Below are positions 19,324 to 28,425 of a stretch of 64,000 nucleotides of DNA, one piece after another. The translations under genes were made by a program, and so were the position numbers. This DNA is from UBA1765 sp045615885 (GTDB lineage: Bacteria; Fibrobacterota; Fibrobacteria; Fibrobacterales; Fibrobacteraceae). Every line of letters starts with the position of its first letter. Position 1 is the first letter of the stretch. The stretch lies in the NCBI GenBank assembly GCA_045615885.1, contig JAZLFR010000073.1:1-64000 (forward strand), read 5' to 3'. The notes below the pieces were generated by a model. The model was given only the letters and a program-made list of their open reading frames with translations, searched no databases and had not been told where the DNA came from.

Positions 19324-20436
19324 CTACTTCAAGTTTTCTGGGTTCAAGCCCAATAGTTCTTCGGCAACAAAAATGCCGTCCTTGCGAACGAGGCGGTCGT
19401 CGAACCAGATTTCGCCGCCACCGTATTCAGGGCGCATGATCTGCACGAGGTCCCAGTGGATTGCGGAGTTGTTGCCGTTCGGTGCGTCTTCGTAGCTCTG
19501 GCCCGGCGTAAAGTGGATGCTGCCTGCAATTTTTTCGTCGAACAGAATGTCGCAAATTGCATTCTGCACATACGGGTTGAAGCCGATTGCAAATTCGCCA
19601 ACATAGCGTGCGCCTTCGTCGGTGTCCAAAATTTTGTTGAGCGCTTCGGTATCGGAAGATGTTGCTTCGATAATTTTGCCGTCCTTGAACACGAGTCGCA
19701 CATCGCTAAACTGCTTGCCGTCGTAAACGGTCGGCGTGTTGTAGTGAATGACACCGTTCACGCTGTCTTTTACAGGTGCTGTATAAACTTCGCCATCCGG
19801 AATATTCATTGTGCCGCAGCAAGGCACTGCCGGGATCCCTTCGATGCTGAAAGTAAGATCGGTGTCTTTGGCAATGAGGCGAACTTTCTTTGTTTTGTTC
19901 ATGAGGTTCACGAGTGCCTCTGCGGCCTTTGCCATGGCAGGGTAGTTTGCGAGGCAGGCTTCAAAGTAGAAGTTTTCAAAGGCTTCGGTACTCATCTTTG
20001 CAGACTGGGCCATGGCTCCCGTAGGCCAGCGCAAAACGCACCAGCGCGTTTTGTTGACGCGGTAGTTCAAAACTTCTTTGCGGATCTTGCGGTACATGTT
20101 CATGACATCGCCCGGCACATCGCACATTTCAAGGAAGTTGTCTGCGCCACGAATAGAAATGTAGGCCTGCATCATTTTCATTTGTTCTAAATCAATGGCC
20201 GCTTCGGCTTCCAGGGCCTCTTTGCTCGTGCTGATTACATGTTCCTTGTTGATTCTGGAATCGTTGATGCGTACAAATGAATTGGCGCCCACGGCCTTTG
20301 CTGCACGAACCAATTCTACTGCAAGTTCAGATGGAGTATCTGTCAATTCAAAAAGAATGTTTTCGCCCTTTTGCAATTTGACTGCGCTGTTGATAAGCAT
20401 TTCGGCCAAGCGTGTAATTCGTGGATCGGTAAGCAT
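19324..20436 (-). CDS. M29-family aminopeptidase
   Basis: This 370-residue cytoplasmic metallopeptidase resembles the AmpS/aminopeptidase T (M29) family, which removes N-terminal residues with a two-metal centre. Features are LINSAVKLQKGENILFE at the N-terminus, IPDGEVYTAPVKDSVNG (metal-ligand Glu region), GARYVGEFAIGFNPY, GSIHFTPGQSYED and NNSAIHWDLVQIMRPE near the C-terminus, in the order seen in the family. The usual length is 365-415. It lies 19 bases upstream of ispE, and the two are probably co-transcribed without an obvious functional link. Confidence 0.88.
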   Translation of the reverse strand: MLTDPRITRLAEMLINSAVKLQKGENILFELTDTPSELAVELVRAAKAVGANSFVRINDSRINKEHVISTSKEALEAEAAIDLEQMKMMQAYISIRGADNFLEMCDVPGDVMNMYRKIRKEVLNYRVNKTRWCVLRWPTGAMAQSAKMSTEAFENFYFEACLANYPAMAKAAEALVNLMNKTKKVRLIAKDTDLTFSIEGIPAVPCCGTMNIPDGEVYTAPVKDSVNGVIHYNTPTVYDGKQFSDVRLVFKDGKIIEATSSDTEALNKILDTDEGARYVGEFAIGFNPYVQNAICDILFDEKIAGSIHFTPGQSYEDAPNGNNSAIHWDLVQIMRPEYGGGEIWFDDRLVRKDGIFVAEELLGLNPENLK

Positions 20437-20557
20437 TTCTATTTCCTTTTTTTTGTTTTCGCATATAATATATAAAAAACAGGACTAAAAAGAAATTTTC
20501 GTAACTCATTGACTGTCAACGATTTACTACATTTTATGCAAATATCGGGAGTTTGTT

Positions 20558-23335
20558 GTGGCTGCTGCAAAAAAGAAAAAATCGAAAGCTCAAAAATCTT
20601 CTGCAAGCAAGGTGCCTGCAATTTTTGGAACCATTTTACTGTTGTTGGGTGTGGGTGTTATTGCCGCATTCTTTGTTGCATGGAGCGAATCTTTCGGCGC
20701 TGGTTTAGATACCTCGGTCACGAGCGTTGTAAACAAGGTCTACATGTCTGTGCTCACGTTCTTTGGGCATGTGTCTGTAATGATTTTTGGTGTTGGCCTT
20801 TTGCTGCTTTCTGTGTACTCCTACACAAAGTTCGAAAAGCCCCTGCTTTTGCGTTTGGGCATAGGCTTTATGCTTTTGACCGTTACGCTCTCTTACCTTT
20901 GCTCGCTCCGCGTTTATGACATTGCAAAACCGAGCGCTGCAGAACTCATGGCAAACGGCGGCATTTTGGGCAATGCGCTTTCCAAGGAACTGGCGCAGGT
21001 GCTTGGCAGCTCCTTCGTGCTCCCTTTGATTATTGGCATTCTTGCCTTGCTTGGCGTTTGTGCAGCCTGCTTTGGTTTACGCGCTCACCACTTCAAGTTT
21101 TTGGCAATCATTTCCAAGGTGCTATGGAAAATTCCGCAGGGGTTGTACAAACTGTACAAGGATCATCGCGATGCAAAGTTGCAGGCTCAGGTCACCAAGG
21201 AATTCGTTGCCATTGAAAAGCCTGAAAAGGGCAAGCGCGGTGCAAAGAACGAAGCGCCTGCTTTGAATGCTCTCAACTGGGATGACACTGTCATAGATTT
21301 GCCTAAGTCAGCAAAGCCGTTCAAGGCCGGCGGCGTCTGGGCAACGAATATGGGCCAGCTTCCGCCACTCAACGAGCCTATTAGCGATGGCACTGCGATT
21401 CCGGAGCGTGTAGGCCAGCCAGAAGACCGCCTCGAAATGCTTGAACGCGAACTCCGTGAAAACGGGGCCTACCTTGGCGATGTAGAAAAACGCAAGATCC
21501 GCGATGAAATCGCGGATCTACGCCGCATTCGTAAAATTAACGAATGGGAAGATGCGAATGAAGATTTGCCTGCAGTGCAGGGCGTTGTGCGTGCAAGGCA
21601 GACGGCGCAGAATACGGTTGTTGAAGAAGTTGCTGCTGAAGAAACCGAGTTGGCAAACAATACGCAGGCCTTCATGACAGTCGGTGGCATGCCAGAAGTA
21701 GAACAGGCTGAGGAACCTGTTGAACAAGTTGCAGAAGAACAGGCTGCAGAAAATTTGGAACCGACGGAAGTCGTGAAGGAAGATGTCGAGACGTCTCCGC
21801 AAGCCGATGTGTTCCAGGACGATTCCAATACGATCGATCAGAAGCCGGAACTGGAATATGACCCGTACGTGATCCCGAAGGCAAGCGATGTTTTGAATGT
21901 CGCTCCGGAGCAGTCTCCTGAATACTCCGAAGATGAACTGCAGGTTCTTGCCCGCGAACTGGAACTGCATTTGGAAAGCTACAAGGTCAAGGGCAAGGTT
22001 ACAAACATTGTCACGGGCCCTGTGATTACGCGTTTTGAAGTGGAACCGGGCCCTGGCATCAAGGTTGCAAAGTTCCAGTCCCTGCAAGACGATTTGGCTC
22101 TAGCGTTAAAGGCCACGTCCATTCGCATCTTGGCGCCGATACCAGGCAAGTCTGTTGTCGGCATCGAAATTCCGAACCGCAAAATGCAGACCATTTTCTG
22201 CAGCGACCTGTTCACGGTCGATCATTTTGACCCCAAGCCAGAAAAGTTGCAGATTGTGCTTGGCAAAGACATTACCGGTGCCCCGTTCTCCATGGACCTC
22301 GCCCGTGCCCCGCACCTGCTCATTGCCGGTCAAACCGGTTCCGGTAAGTCTGTTTGCATCAACGTGCTCATGGCGAGCCTTTTGCTCAGCAAGACACCAG
22401 AGGAGCTCCGCATGGTTCTTGTGGACCCGAAGGTTGTGGAACTCAAGATGTACGAAAGCATTCCGCATTTGCTGCACCCCGTAATTACGCAGCCAGATAC
22501 GGCCGTGCAGGCTCTCAAGTGGCTCTGCTTTGAAATGGACCGTCGCTACGAAGTTCTTGCCAAGGCAAAGGTCAGAAACTTGTTTGGCTTTAACGAAAAA
22601 ATTGCCTCGGGCAATTATCCTGATGACCTGCCAGAAGAAGAACGCAAGCACATGCCTTTCATTGTCGTGGTGATCGATGAACTTGCAGACTTGATGATGG
22701 TTGCTGGCAAGGAAGTGGAAAAGTCCATTGCGCGTATCGCCCAGAAGGCCCGTGCGGTGGGCATTCATTTGGTGCTTGCAACGCAGCGTCCGTCGGCAAA
22801 TGTCATTACCGGCCTTATCAAGGCTAACTTGCCGACCCGCATTTCGTTCAAGGTCGGTTCAGCGCTCGATTCCAGAATCATTCTTGACATGCAGGGTGCA
22901 GAAAAACTGCTTGGCCGTGGCGATATGCTCTACAAGCTGAACGACGACCCGGTGCGTGTGCATGGCGCGTTCCTTGCAGACCCGGAAGCTGAACATTTGG
23001 CTGATGCCTGCTCGAACCAGAACGTTTATTACCCGCAGCTCGATAGCTTTGAATTTGACGAGGGCGGTGAAGGCGATGACGATGGCGAAGGTCTGCCCGC
23101 AAGTACCGGCAAGCTGGACCCGATTCTTTTTGAAGTCGCCTTGTGGGCCGTGGGCATGCGCGGCGTGTCGGTGTCTGCCGTGCAGCGCGCATTTAGCGTG
23201 GGCTTTAGCCGCGCAGGCAAAATTGTAGATCAAATGGAAAAAATCGGAATCTGCGGCAAGTCAAAGGGCAACTCCAAGCCGCGCGACATGCTCATGGGCG
23301 AAGAAGAAATCAACAACCTGAGCCAGAGATTCTAA
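20558..23335 (+). CDS. ftsK: DNA translocase FtsK/SpoIIIE
   Basis: The protein has 925 residues and starts at GTG 20558 after GGGAG. It pumps chromosomal DNA through the closing septum and aligns dif sites for XerCD. Four or five N-terminal membrane helices occupy residues about 20-180. A Glu/Val/Ala-rich linker runs to about 440. The motor domain has Walker A GQTGSGKS (about 590) and Walker B IVVVIDELADLMM. The C-terminal winged-helix gamma domain (VSVSAVQRAFSVGFSRAGKIVDQME) recognises KOPS-like sequences. It is complete and typical in length. It converges with the pseudouridine synthase gene. Confidence 0.95.
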   Translation: MAAAKKKKSKAQKSSASKVPAIFGTILLLLGVGVIAAFFVAWSESFGAGLDTSVTSVVNKVYMSVLTFFGHVSVMIFGVGLLLLSVYSYTKFEKPLLLRLGIGFMLLTVTLSYLCSLRVYDIAKPSAAELMANGGILGNALSKELAQVLGSSFVLPLIIGILALLGVCAACFGLRAHHFKFLAIISKVLWKIPQGLYKLYKDHRDAKLQAQVTKEFVAIEKPEKGKRGAKNEAPALNALNWDDTVIDLPKSAKPFKAGGVWATNMGQLPPLNEPISDGTAIPERVGQPEDRLEMLERELRENGAYLGDVEKRKIRDEIADLRRIRKINEWEDANEDLPAVQGVVRARQTAQNTVVEEVAAEETELANNTQAFMTVGGMPEVEQAEEPVEQVAEEQAAENLEPTEVVKEDVETSPQADVFQDDSNTIDQKPELEYDPYVIPKASDVLNVAPEQSPEYSEDELQVLARELELHLESYKVKGKVTNIVTGPVITRFEVEPGPGIKVAKFQSLQDDLALALKATSIRILAPIPGKSVVGIEIPNRKMQTIFCSDLFTVDHFDPKPEKLQIVLGKDITGAPFSMDLARAPHLLIAGQTGSGKSVCINVLMASLLLSKTPEELRMVLVDPKVVELKMYESIPHLLHPVITQPDTAVQALKWLCFEMDRRYEVLAKAKVRNLFGFNEKIASGNYPDDLPEEERKHMPFIVVVIDELADLMMVAGKEVEKSIARIAQKARAVGIHLVLATQRPSANVITGLIKANLPTRISFKVGSALDSRIILDMQGAEKLLGRGDMLYKLNDDPVRVHGAFLADPEAEHLADACSNQNVYYPQLDSFEFDEGGEGDDDGEGLPASTGKLDPILFEVALWAVGMRGVSVSAVQRAFSVGFSRAGKIVDQMEKIGICGKSKGNSKPRDMLMGEEEINNLSQRF

Positions 23336-23338
23336 CCG

Positions 23339-24310
23339 TCACTGCAAAAAAGGATTTTCGGTTTCGAAGTATTTGCCCTCGCGCCAGTAGGGGAGCTGCA
23401 AGAATACCTTGTAGGCATGCAGCATTTGGTTCTTGGCGCCGAGCACTGCATAGTCTTCTTCTGAAAGCGGACCCTTTGACATTTTCAAATAGTAGTAACC
23501 ATCGTGGCTGTACATGCGGTCGCCGACAATGGGGTAGCCGAGTGCAGAAAGGTGTGCACGGATCTGGTGCTTGCGGCCAGTTTTGAGTTCCGCTTCAAGC
23601 AGCGTGAATGGCCCCTGCAAACCGCCAATGCTCTCTTCAATCACTTTCAACTTTCTAAAAATCGTCGTGCACGGCTTGCCGCCCTCTTCGAGCGGCGTCG
23701 GGAACATCTGCGCCTTGATTTCGTTTCCATCGCGTTCGCGTAGCGGAATTTCGCAAGTGTATTCTTCGTGCGGGAACACTCCCGGAACGACGGCTAGGTA
23801 AAATTTGCCGAGCAGAATTCGGTCCAGGTTCTTTTGAAAACGCGTTGCCGTGTCGTGCGACTTTGCAAACAGCATGAGGCCGCTGGTGTCGCGGTCTAGC
23901 CTGTGCATCGGCGTAATTTCTTCGTCGTCAAAGGCGCGGCGCACAATGCCTGTGAAAGTGTTGTAGAAAATTCTGCCGGTGTGGTGCACTGGAACTCCGG
24001 CCGGTTTTTCTACAAGCAAAAATTCGTCGTCTTCAAAAATCGTTTTGAAGTGCGTAGGAACTTCTGGTTCCGTGTAGCCGCGCACTAGGTACTTGATTTT
24101 GTCGGCTCGGTGCAAAATGGTTTCGATCGTTGCCGCTTCGCCATTTACATATACATCGCCTGCAACAATTTTAGCCTGCCATTCTTCGGGGGAATGGTAG
24201 GTAAAGCGGCTTGCCAAAATTTCAAAAAGTTTTTTGCCTTCGTATTCCGGGCGCGCGACACTTTCAAAAAACATTTCCGACGGCACATTGCCCGCTACTT
24301 CATTTTCCAT
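23339..24310 (-). CDS. RluA-family pseudouridine synthase
   Basis: This 323-residue RNA-modifying enzyme isomerises uridine in rRNA or tRNA. The N-terminal part carries an S4-like region (LFEILASRFTYHSPEEWQ..GDVYVNGE). The catalytic motif HRLDRDTSGLMLFAKS, with the catalytic Asp, sits near residue 140. LKTGRKHQIRAHLSALGYPI..D and a C-terminal LHAYKVFLQLPY follow. These are the RluA/C/D signatures, but the exact target nucleotide cannot be inferred. It overlaps the upstream DUF2914 gene by 16 bases. Confidence 0.9.
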   Translation of the reverse strand: MENEVAGNVPSEMFFESVARPEYEGKKLFEILASRFTYHSPEEWQAKIVAGDVYVNGEAATIETILHRADKIKYLVRGYTEPEVPTHFKTIFEDDEFLLVEKPAGVPVHHTGRIFYNTFTGIVRRAFDDEEITPMHRLDRDTSGLMLFAKSHDTATRFQKNLDRILLGKFYLAVVPGVFPHEEYTCEIPLRERDGNEIKAQMFPTPLEEGGKPCTTIFRKLKVIEESIGGLQGPFTLLEAELKTGRKHQIRAHLSALGYPIVGDRMYSHDGYYYLKMSKGPLSEEDYAVLGAKNQMLHAYKVFLQLPYWREGKYFETENPFLQ

Positions 24311-25431
24311 TGCACTCGCTCCGGTGAATTTTCGTTCGCCTCTTCAACAAGGAAGGTCTTTGAACCAATGACGGCTCCGCCCTCTACGGCAGTTTCCACC
24401 TTCCATTTTCCAAAGGGAACATTTCTTTTTTTCGTATAGATTCTAAAGCCTTCGCTACGGCTGCCGCGAGTTCTCATGCGGTCCGAAGAAATTTTGTTCA
24501 CAAGTTCGTATTTGCCCGTATTTGGATTTTTGTAGTACCAGCGGTGTTCCAATTTTGCGGCGACGCTTGCTGGCGCAAAAACGGAACTCACAAAATAGAC
24601 TGCTTGGTCATCTGGGCGCAAATGTACCGTTTCTGCCTTGAGCGCATTGCGCTCCAAAAAGCTAGGTTCCGAAATTTCACAAGAATAGTTTTTATGAAAG
24701 TTCACGCAGGCATTCTGTTCCTTTAAAACAAGCGGCACCGGCGGAATCCAGTTCAAAATGCGGGCCACAAGCAAGGCTACCGAAATCAAGCCTGGTAAAA
24801 TCAGGGCCTTTTTTGTGCGGTGCGAAAGCCGCCAAGCCAAAAGGCAGATTCCAAAGGAAATCAGCACCGAAAGCAGGAACCAGATGAAGCCTATGCTAGA
24901 AACCAAATGCGGAATCAAAAAGTTCAAAAACATAGTGCCTATCAAACTTGCAAAGGCAAGGCTCAGCTCAAAGCGTTCGTAGGACTTTTGCAAAAATTCA
25001 TTCAGCACAAGGAGTGCTGCAAGTATTGCCACGAGTACGAGAGCCGCTATCGAACCGCTGCTTTTGAAGTAGCAAACGACTAGCGCGCTGAACAAACTGC
25101 CAAAGCAAAACTGCACGACGTACGAAAACCGGAACTTCCATTTGTCGTTGAAATTCCTAGCCAATGCAAAACGTCGTGCCTTTGAAATTTTAGCCGCCAA
25201 TGCATTTCTGGCAGAAGCATCTTCGGCATGTGCCATGGTCGTGTCTTCTGCAGTTGCAGAAAGCAAAAGTAAAAACACGAGCGCAACGGCATAATACAGC
25301 CCCAATATGGCAAGGTCGGATGTTTGCACTAGTCTGCCGAGTGTAAACGAATCCCAGCCAAAGCCGCCTACAAATGCGACTGCGGGCACAAAACGCCTTA
25401 CCTTCTCAAAAGCTGTTTTAAACTTTTCCAC
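24295..25431 (-). CDS. Membrane protein with C-terminal DUF2914 domain
   Basis: This 378-residue protein has about seven to nine hydrophobic segments in residues 10-230, with basic loops. A soluble C-terminal domain follows whose pattern (LEHRWYYKNPNTGKYELVN..MRTRGSRSEGFRIYTKK..PFGKWKVETAVEGG) is that of DUF2914. DUF2914 is a small beta domain seen in envelope proteins. Function is unknown. It overlaps the RluA-type gene and reads in the same direction, with nadD 28 bases upstream. Confidence 0.75.
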   Translation of the reverse strand: MEKFKTAFEKVRRFVPAVAFVGGFGWDSFTLGRLVQTSDLAILGLYYAVALVFLLLLSATAEDTTMAHAEDASARNALAAKISKARRFALARNFNDKWKFRFSYVVQFCFGSLFSALVVCYFKSSGSIAALVLVAILAALLVLNEFLQKSYERFELSLAFASLIGTMFLNFLIPHLVSSIGFIWFLLSVLISFGICLLAWRLSHRTKKALILPGLISVALLVARILNWIPPVPLVLKEQNACVNFHKNYSCEISEPSFLERNALKAETVHLRPDDQAVYFVSSVFAPASVAAKLEHRWYYKNPNTGKYELVNKISSDRMRTRGSRSEGFRIYTKKRNVPFGKWKVETAVEGGAVIGSKTFLVEEANENSPERVQWKMK

Positions 25432-25458
25432 GAACAGTCAGCTCCTGGTAGCTAGTCA

Positions 25459-26121
25459 CTAAAAATTATACAGGCCTTGTTCCAGTATATAATCGTACAC
25501 TTCGGGCAAAAGGCCTTCTGGCTTTTCGTTGCGCTTTTTCAACAGCTGCTTGCGAATTTCTGAACTTGCGTACTTGCCTACAAAGCCGTCTGCCTTGCCT
25601 ACCAGGTGCAGCGGGGCATTGTTGTCTGCAAGGTGCTTCTTTATGTCGGGGTCCGCAGAACCGTCGCGAGAAAATACGATCAGTTCAAATTCCTTCAGCA
25701 GCAAATGCCCGTTGTAGTTTGTGCCGTAAAAATTCAGCGGGTCGCGCCAGCGCGGAATCCCCGCGTAGCTGTCGGCGCCAATCAAAAGCCTAAAGTTGCA
25801 TTCCGGGTGCGCATCGCGCAGCATGCTCATTGAAATGTACGAACCGCGGTAGTCGCCCATCTGAATTTCCCAGTCCGAAATTACAAAGCGGTCCGTAGAA
25901 ATTCCAAGCTCACGTGCAGAACTTGCAATTGAAATTTTTAGCATTTCAAAGCGGTCTTCTGCCGAGGCGTTCAGCTGCTTGTCCCAGCGGTCGGGGCTCG
26001 GAATAAACCAGACTTCTTCGCAAAGGCCTTTGTTCAGGCAAATGTTTGCAACTTTAGCATGGTCCAGGTGCACCGGGTCAAAGGCACCGCCAAAAACGGC
26101 AACGTTCTTTCTAATATACAT
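25459..26121 (-). CDS. nadD: Nicotinate-nucleotide adenylyltransferase
   Basis: This 220-residue nucleotidyltransferase makes nicotinate adenine dinucleotide from NaMN and ATP for NAD synthesis. It shows the GGAFDPVHLDHAKVA adenylyl-transfer loop (family GxFDPxHxGH; the second His is in LDHAK), a WFIPSPDRWDK segment and RLLIGADSY. The terminal SSSEIRK-type motif reads YASSEIRKQL. The usual length is 190-230. The start overlaps the stop of the upstream gene by 11 bases. A nicotinamide-mononucleotide adenylyltransferase role is possible in this family. Confidence 0.8.
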   Translation of the reverse strand: MYIRKNVAVFGGAFDPVHLDHAKVANICLNKGLCEEVWFIPSPDRWDKQLNASAEDRFEMLKISIASSARELGISTDRFVISDWEIQMGDYRGSYISMSMLRDAHPECNFRLLIGADSYAGIPRWRDPLNFYGTNYNGHLLLKEFELIVFSRDGSADPDIKKHLADNNAPLHLVGKADGFVGKYASSEIRKQLLKKRNEKPEGLLPEVYDYILEQGLYNF

Positions 26122-26647
26122 ACACTACAAATCCAAAGTTCAACTGCAACCTGGAGCCGTTCACCTTTTCTTCCAGAATCGGGTCGTAGTGCGAAATAAT
26201 CCAGCGGTATTCAAGCTCTGTCACTATCGCTGCCATCGGGCTCAGCTGGAAAAACGTTCCAAGACCAACGCCCCATTCGTTCCAGGCTACATCGCCGATT
26301 TTGCTCAGGTTCTTGGCGCGCGTGTAGGTACCCTGCAGGTACGGGCCCGGGCCAAGGGCAATGCCAAGCTGCAGCGAAAGGTCGCGGTGGTCCACTTCCA
26401 CTTTTTCGGCATCGTCCGGGTTCACGGCAAAGTCATAAATGCCGTAGCCAATCTTAAAATAGCCAAGGCCGTTCAACCAAGCGCCAACTTGCGGGTTTAT
26501 GCGCACTATGCCTGCGCCCGACTCGTCGTCGCTCATGACTCCCGTACCCATTTCAATAGTGCCGCCAACAATCAGGGGAAGCTTTTGTGCGTGTGTAACG
26601 CCACAGAGTGCGAACAGCATCACCAGAACAAACAGAAGTCTTTTCAT
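26111..26647 (-). CDS. Small outer-membrane beta-barrel protein
   Basis: This 178-residue protein has signal peptide MKRLLFVLVMLFALCGVTHA. The mature region has about eight alternating strands (PLIVGGTIEMGTGV, YFKIGYGIYDFAV, LSLQLGIALGPGPYLQGTY, WGVGLGTFFQL, AIVTELEYRWI) and ends in ..LNFGFVVYVY, a typical barrel C-terminal strand with a terminal aromatic. The size fits an OmpX/OmpW-like eight-stranded barrel. No specific family is claimed. It lies between nadD and a small membrane protein in a minus-strand gene string. Confidence 0.6.
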   Translation of the reverse strand: MKRLLFVLVMLFALCGVTHAQKLPLIVGGTIEMGTGVMSDDESGAGIVRINPQVGAWLNGLGYFKIGYGIYDFAVNPDDAEKVEVDHRDLSLQLGIALGPGPYLQGTYTRAKNLSKIGDVAWNEWGVGLGTFFQLSPMAAIVTELEYRWIISHYDPILEEKVNGSRLQLNFGFVVYVY

Positions 26648-26648
26648 G

Positions 26649-27053
26649 TCAGCTCACCAAAACATATGCGATTAAAGTTGCGCCGAGCAAGTTGACCAGC
26701 GAATCGAGTTTCATTGCCCAGTATAGTTTTTGAGAAATGCTTCTGCCGTCCACAACGCGTGACTGGAACGCATCAGAAAAATAGAGCGAAAGCAAAAACT
26801 TGAATGCAATTGTACCCAAGAGCCAGGTGGCAAAGCCGCTAAAGTAGAGCATGGTAATATAGATTACTGCAACACCGAACGAAAGGCGGATGTTTGAGTT
26901 GCGGAGTTCCTTTAGAGCAATTTTTTCTTGATGCAGAATTTCACGGTACTTGAGTGCCTTTTCGCAAAAACTCACATAGCGGTTAAGCAACATAGACAAG
27001 TTGTAACCGAACAGCACAATAGATGCGACTATAGAAATTTTTGAAATCAGCAT
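26649..27053 (-). CDS. Small integral membrane protein, unknown
   Basis: This 134-residue protein has hydrophobic segments at about residues 1-22, 56-95 and 115-134, separated by a basic helical stretch (FCEKALKYREILHQEKIALKEL). There is no recognisable motif. It starts 16 bases after rsgA and ends one base before the barrel gene, so it is part of an rsgA-led minus-strand operon. It is likely a genuine gene given the compact spacing. Confidence 0.55.
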   Translation of the reverse strand: MLISKISIVASIVLFGYNLSMLLNRYVSFCEKALKYREILHQEKIALKELRNSNIRLSFGVAVIYITMLYFSGFATWLLGTIAFKFLLSLYFSDAFQSRVVDGRSISQKLYWAMKLDSLVNLLGATLIAYVLVS

Positions 27054-27068
27054 TTATAAACCTTGCAT

Positions 27069-28211
27069 TTAATCTTTCGCCGTTAAAATTCTCAAATAGC
27101 TGTCGTAGCGGCCCTTGCTCAAGCGCCCTTCTTCGACGGCAGCGCGCACGGCGCAGCCTGGTTCCTTCAGGTGCAGGCAGTTGCCGAATTTGCAGGTAAA
27201 GTTGCCATCTGGGAAGAACCCCGGGAATATGCCGGCTAGCACTTCAGGGTCAAGGTCCACAATGCCGAGCGAGCGAATGCCCGGCGTATCGATCACAATG
27301 CCGCCGTCGGGCAGGTTGAGCAGGCTCGAAGACGTTGTCGTGTGGCGGCCCTTGCCGTCTTTCTCGCGCACATGGCCCGTCTTGAGTTCTGCATTTGGCA
27401 CGAGCTTGTTTATGAGCGTAGATTTGCCCACGCCGCTCTGGCCGCTGAACACCGAGACCTTGCCCTTCAAAAGTTTGCGCAGCTCCTCTACGCCTTCGCC
27501 TGTCACGGAACTCACTGTAAGCACCGTGTCTACGATTTCTGTAAAGTCCCTGATTTCTTCCGGCAGTTCATCTACAAGGTCGCGCTTTGTAAGCACAAGC
27601 AAAAACGGCAGCTCGTTCAACGAGGCGGCAAGCAAAAAGCGGTCTGCAAAACCGTAGTTGAATTCCGGGTCTTTCACGGAGGCCACGATCACGACCTGGT
27701 CAATGTTTGCTGCTAGCGTAAGTTCGCGGTGGCGGCTATCTTTTGGCCCCGGGCGTGTAAGTGCGCTCTTTCGAGGCAGCACTCGCACCACGCAATACTT
27801 TTGCGAGCCTACGCCCTCGCCAGAATCGGATTCTTCGTCGTTGACCATGCCTAGCAAAACCCGGTCGCCGACTGCAGGGAATTCCCCAAGCTCCTTTGCC
27901 GTTGTTGCGTAGTACATTGCCGTGACTATGCTTGAATCTGCAGAACTGTCATCGTTCTTGCCCAATTTAACTTCGCACGTACGACGGTGGACCTCTATGA
28001 CAAGGCCTTCAACGGTATTTTCAATATCGAATTTTTCGAGGGGGTCCTTGATTTTTTTCAATCGTGGATTTTTGAATTCGCGGCTCCAGCGCTCCTTGAT
28101 GGGGCGGTCATCTATGGTGCCGTCTCTGTATGCCTGCATGGCATTCACACGCCTTGCTCGGGCGTGGCGGCGCGTACTGCGGCTGTGTTCTTCAAAATCC
28201 TCTTCTAGCAT
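27069..28211 (-). CDS. rsgA: Ribosome biogenesis GTPase RsgA
   Basis: This 380-residue circularly permuted GTPase matures the 30S subunit. It has an N-terminal OB fold (VEGLVIEVHRRTCEVKL). The permuted order of GTPase motifs is seen: G4 LTKRDLVD, then G5, then G1 GQSGVGKSTLINKL and G3 DTPGIR. The C-terminal zinc site is CKFGNCLHLKEPGCAV (C-x5-C-x-H-x5-C). An extra basic N-terminal stretch (RSTRRHARARRVN) of about 60 residues precedes the OB fold and is longer than in E. coli. Confidence 0.95.
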   Translation of the reverse strand: MLEEDFEEHSRSTRRHARARRVNAMQAYRDGTIDDRPIKERWSREFKNPRLKKIKDPLEKFDIENTVEGLVIEVHRRTCEVKLGKNDDSSADSSIVTAMYYATTAKELGEFPAVGDRVLLGMVNDEESDSGEGVGSQKYCVVRVLPRKSALTRPGPKDSRHRELTLAANIDQVVIVASVKDPEFNYGFADRFLLAASLNELPFLLVLTKRDLVDELPEEIRDFTEIVDTVLTVSSVTGEGVEELRKLLKGKVSVFSGQSGVGKSTLINKLVPNAELKTGHVREKDGKGRHTTTSSSLLNLPDGGIVIDTPGIRSLGIVDLDPEVLAGIFPGFFPDGNFTCKFGNCLHLKEPGCAVRAAVEEGRLSKGRYDSYLRILTAKD

Positions 28212-28425
28212 TCAAATGCAATTTAGAAAAATAGGGGCGCAGATTGCAGAAGGGGTGGTTTGCCGTATGCAAAAACAAGGCTTGAAAATGACGGTGATGT
28301 TAAAATAAACTTACGAAATAATCCAAAAAAACATCTTGTTTTCATAAAATTAGTTTGTTATTGAATTTTTTTTAATAAATTTACTTACGAAAAGATTGCA
28401 ACCGCTTTGAGGGACCGAAAAATCA

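Noticed and set aside
18528..19439. 303-codon plus-strand frame opposite ispE
   Set aside because: Lies over the intact GHMP kinase; no motif or start signal.
25979..26695. 238-codon plus-strand frame over nadD and the small barrel
   Set aside because: Spans two real minus-strand genes and shows no recognisable domain.
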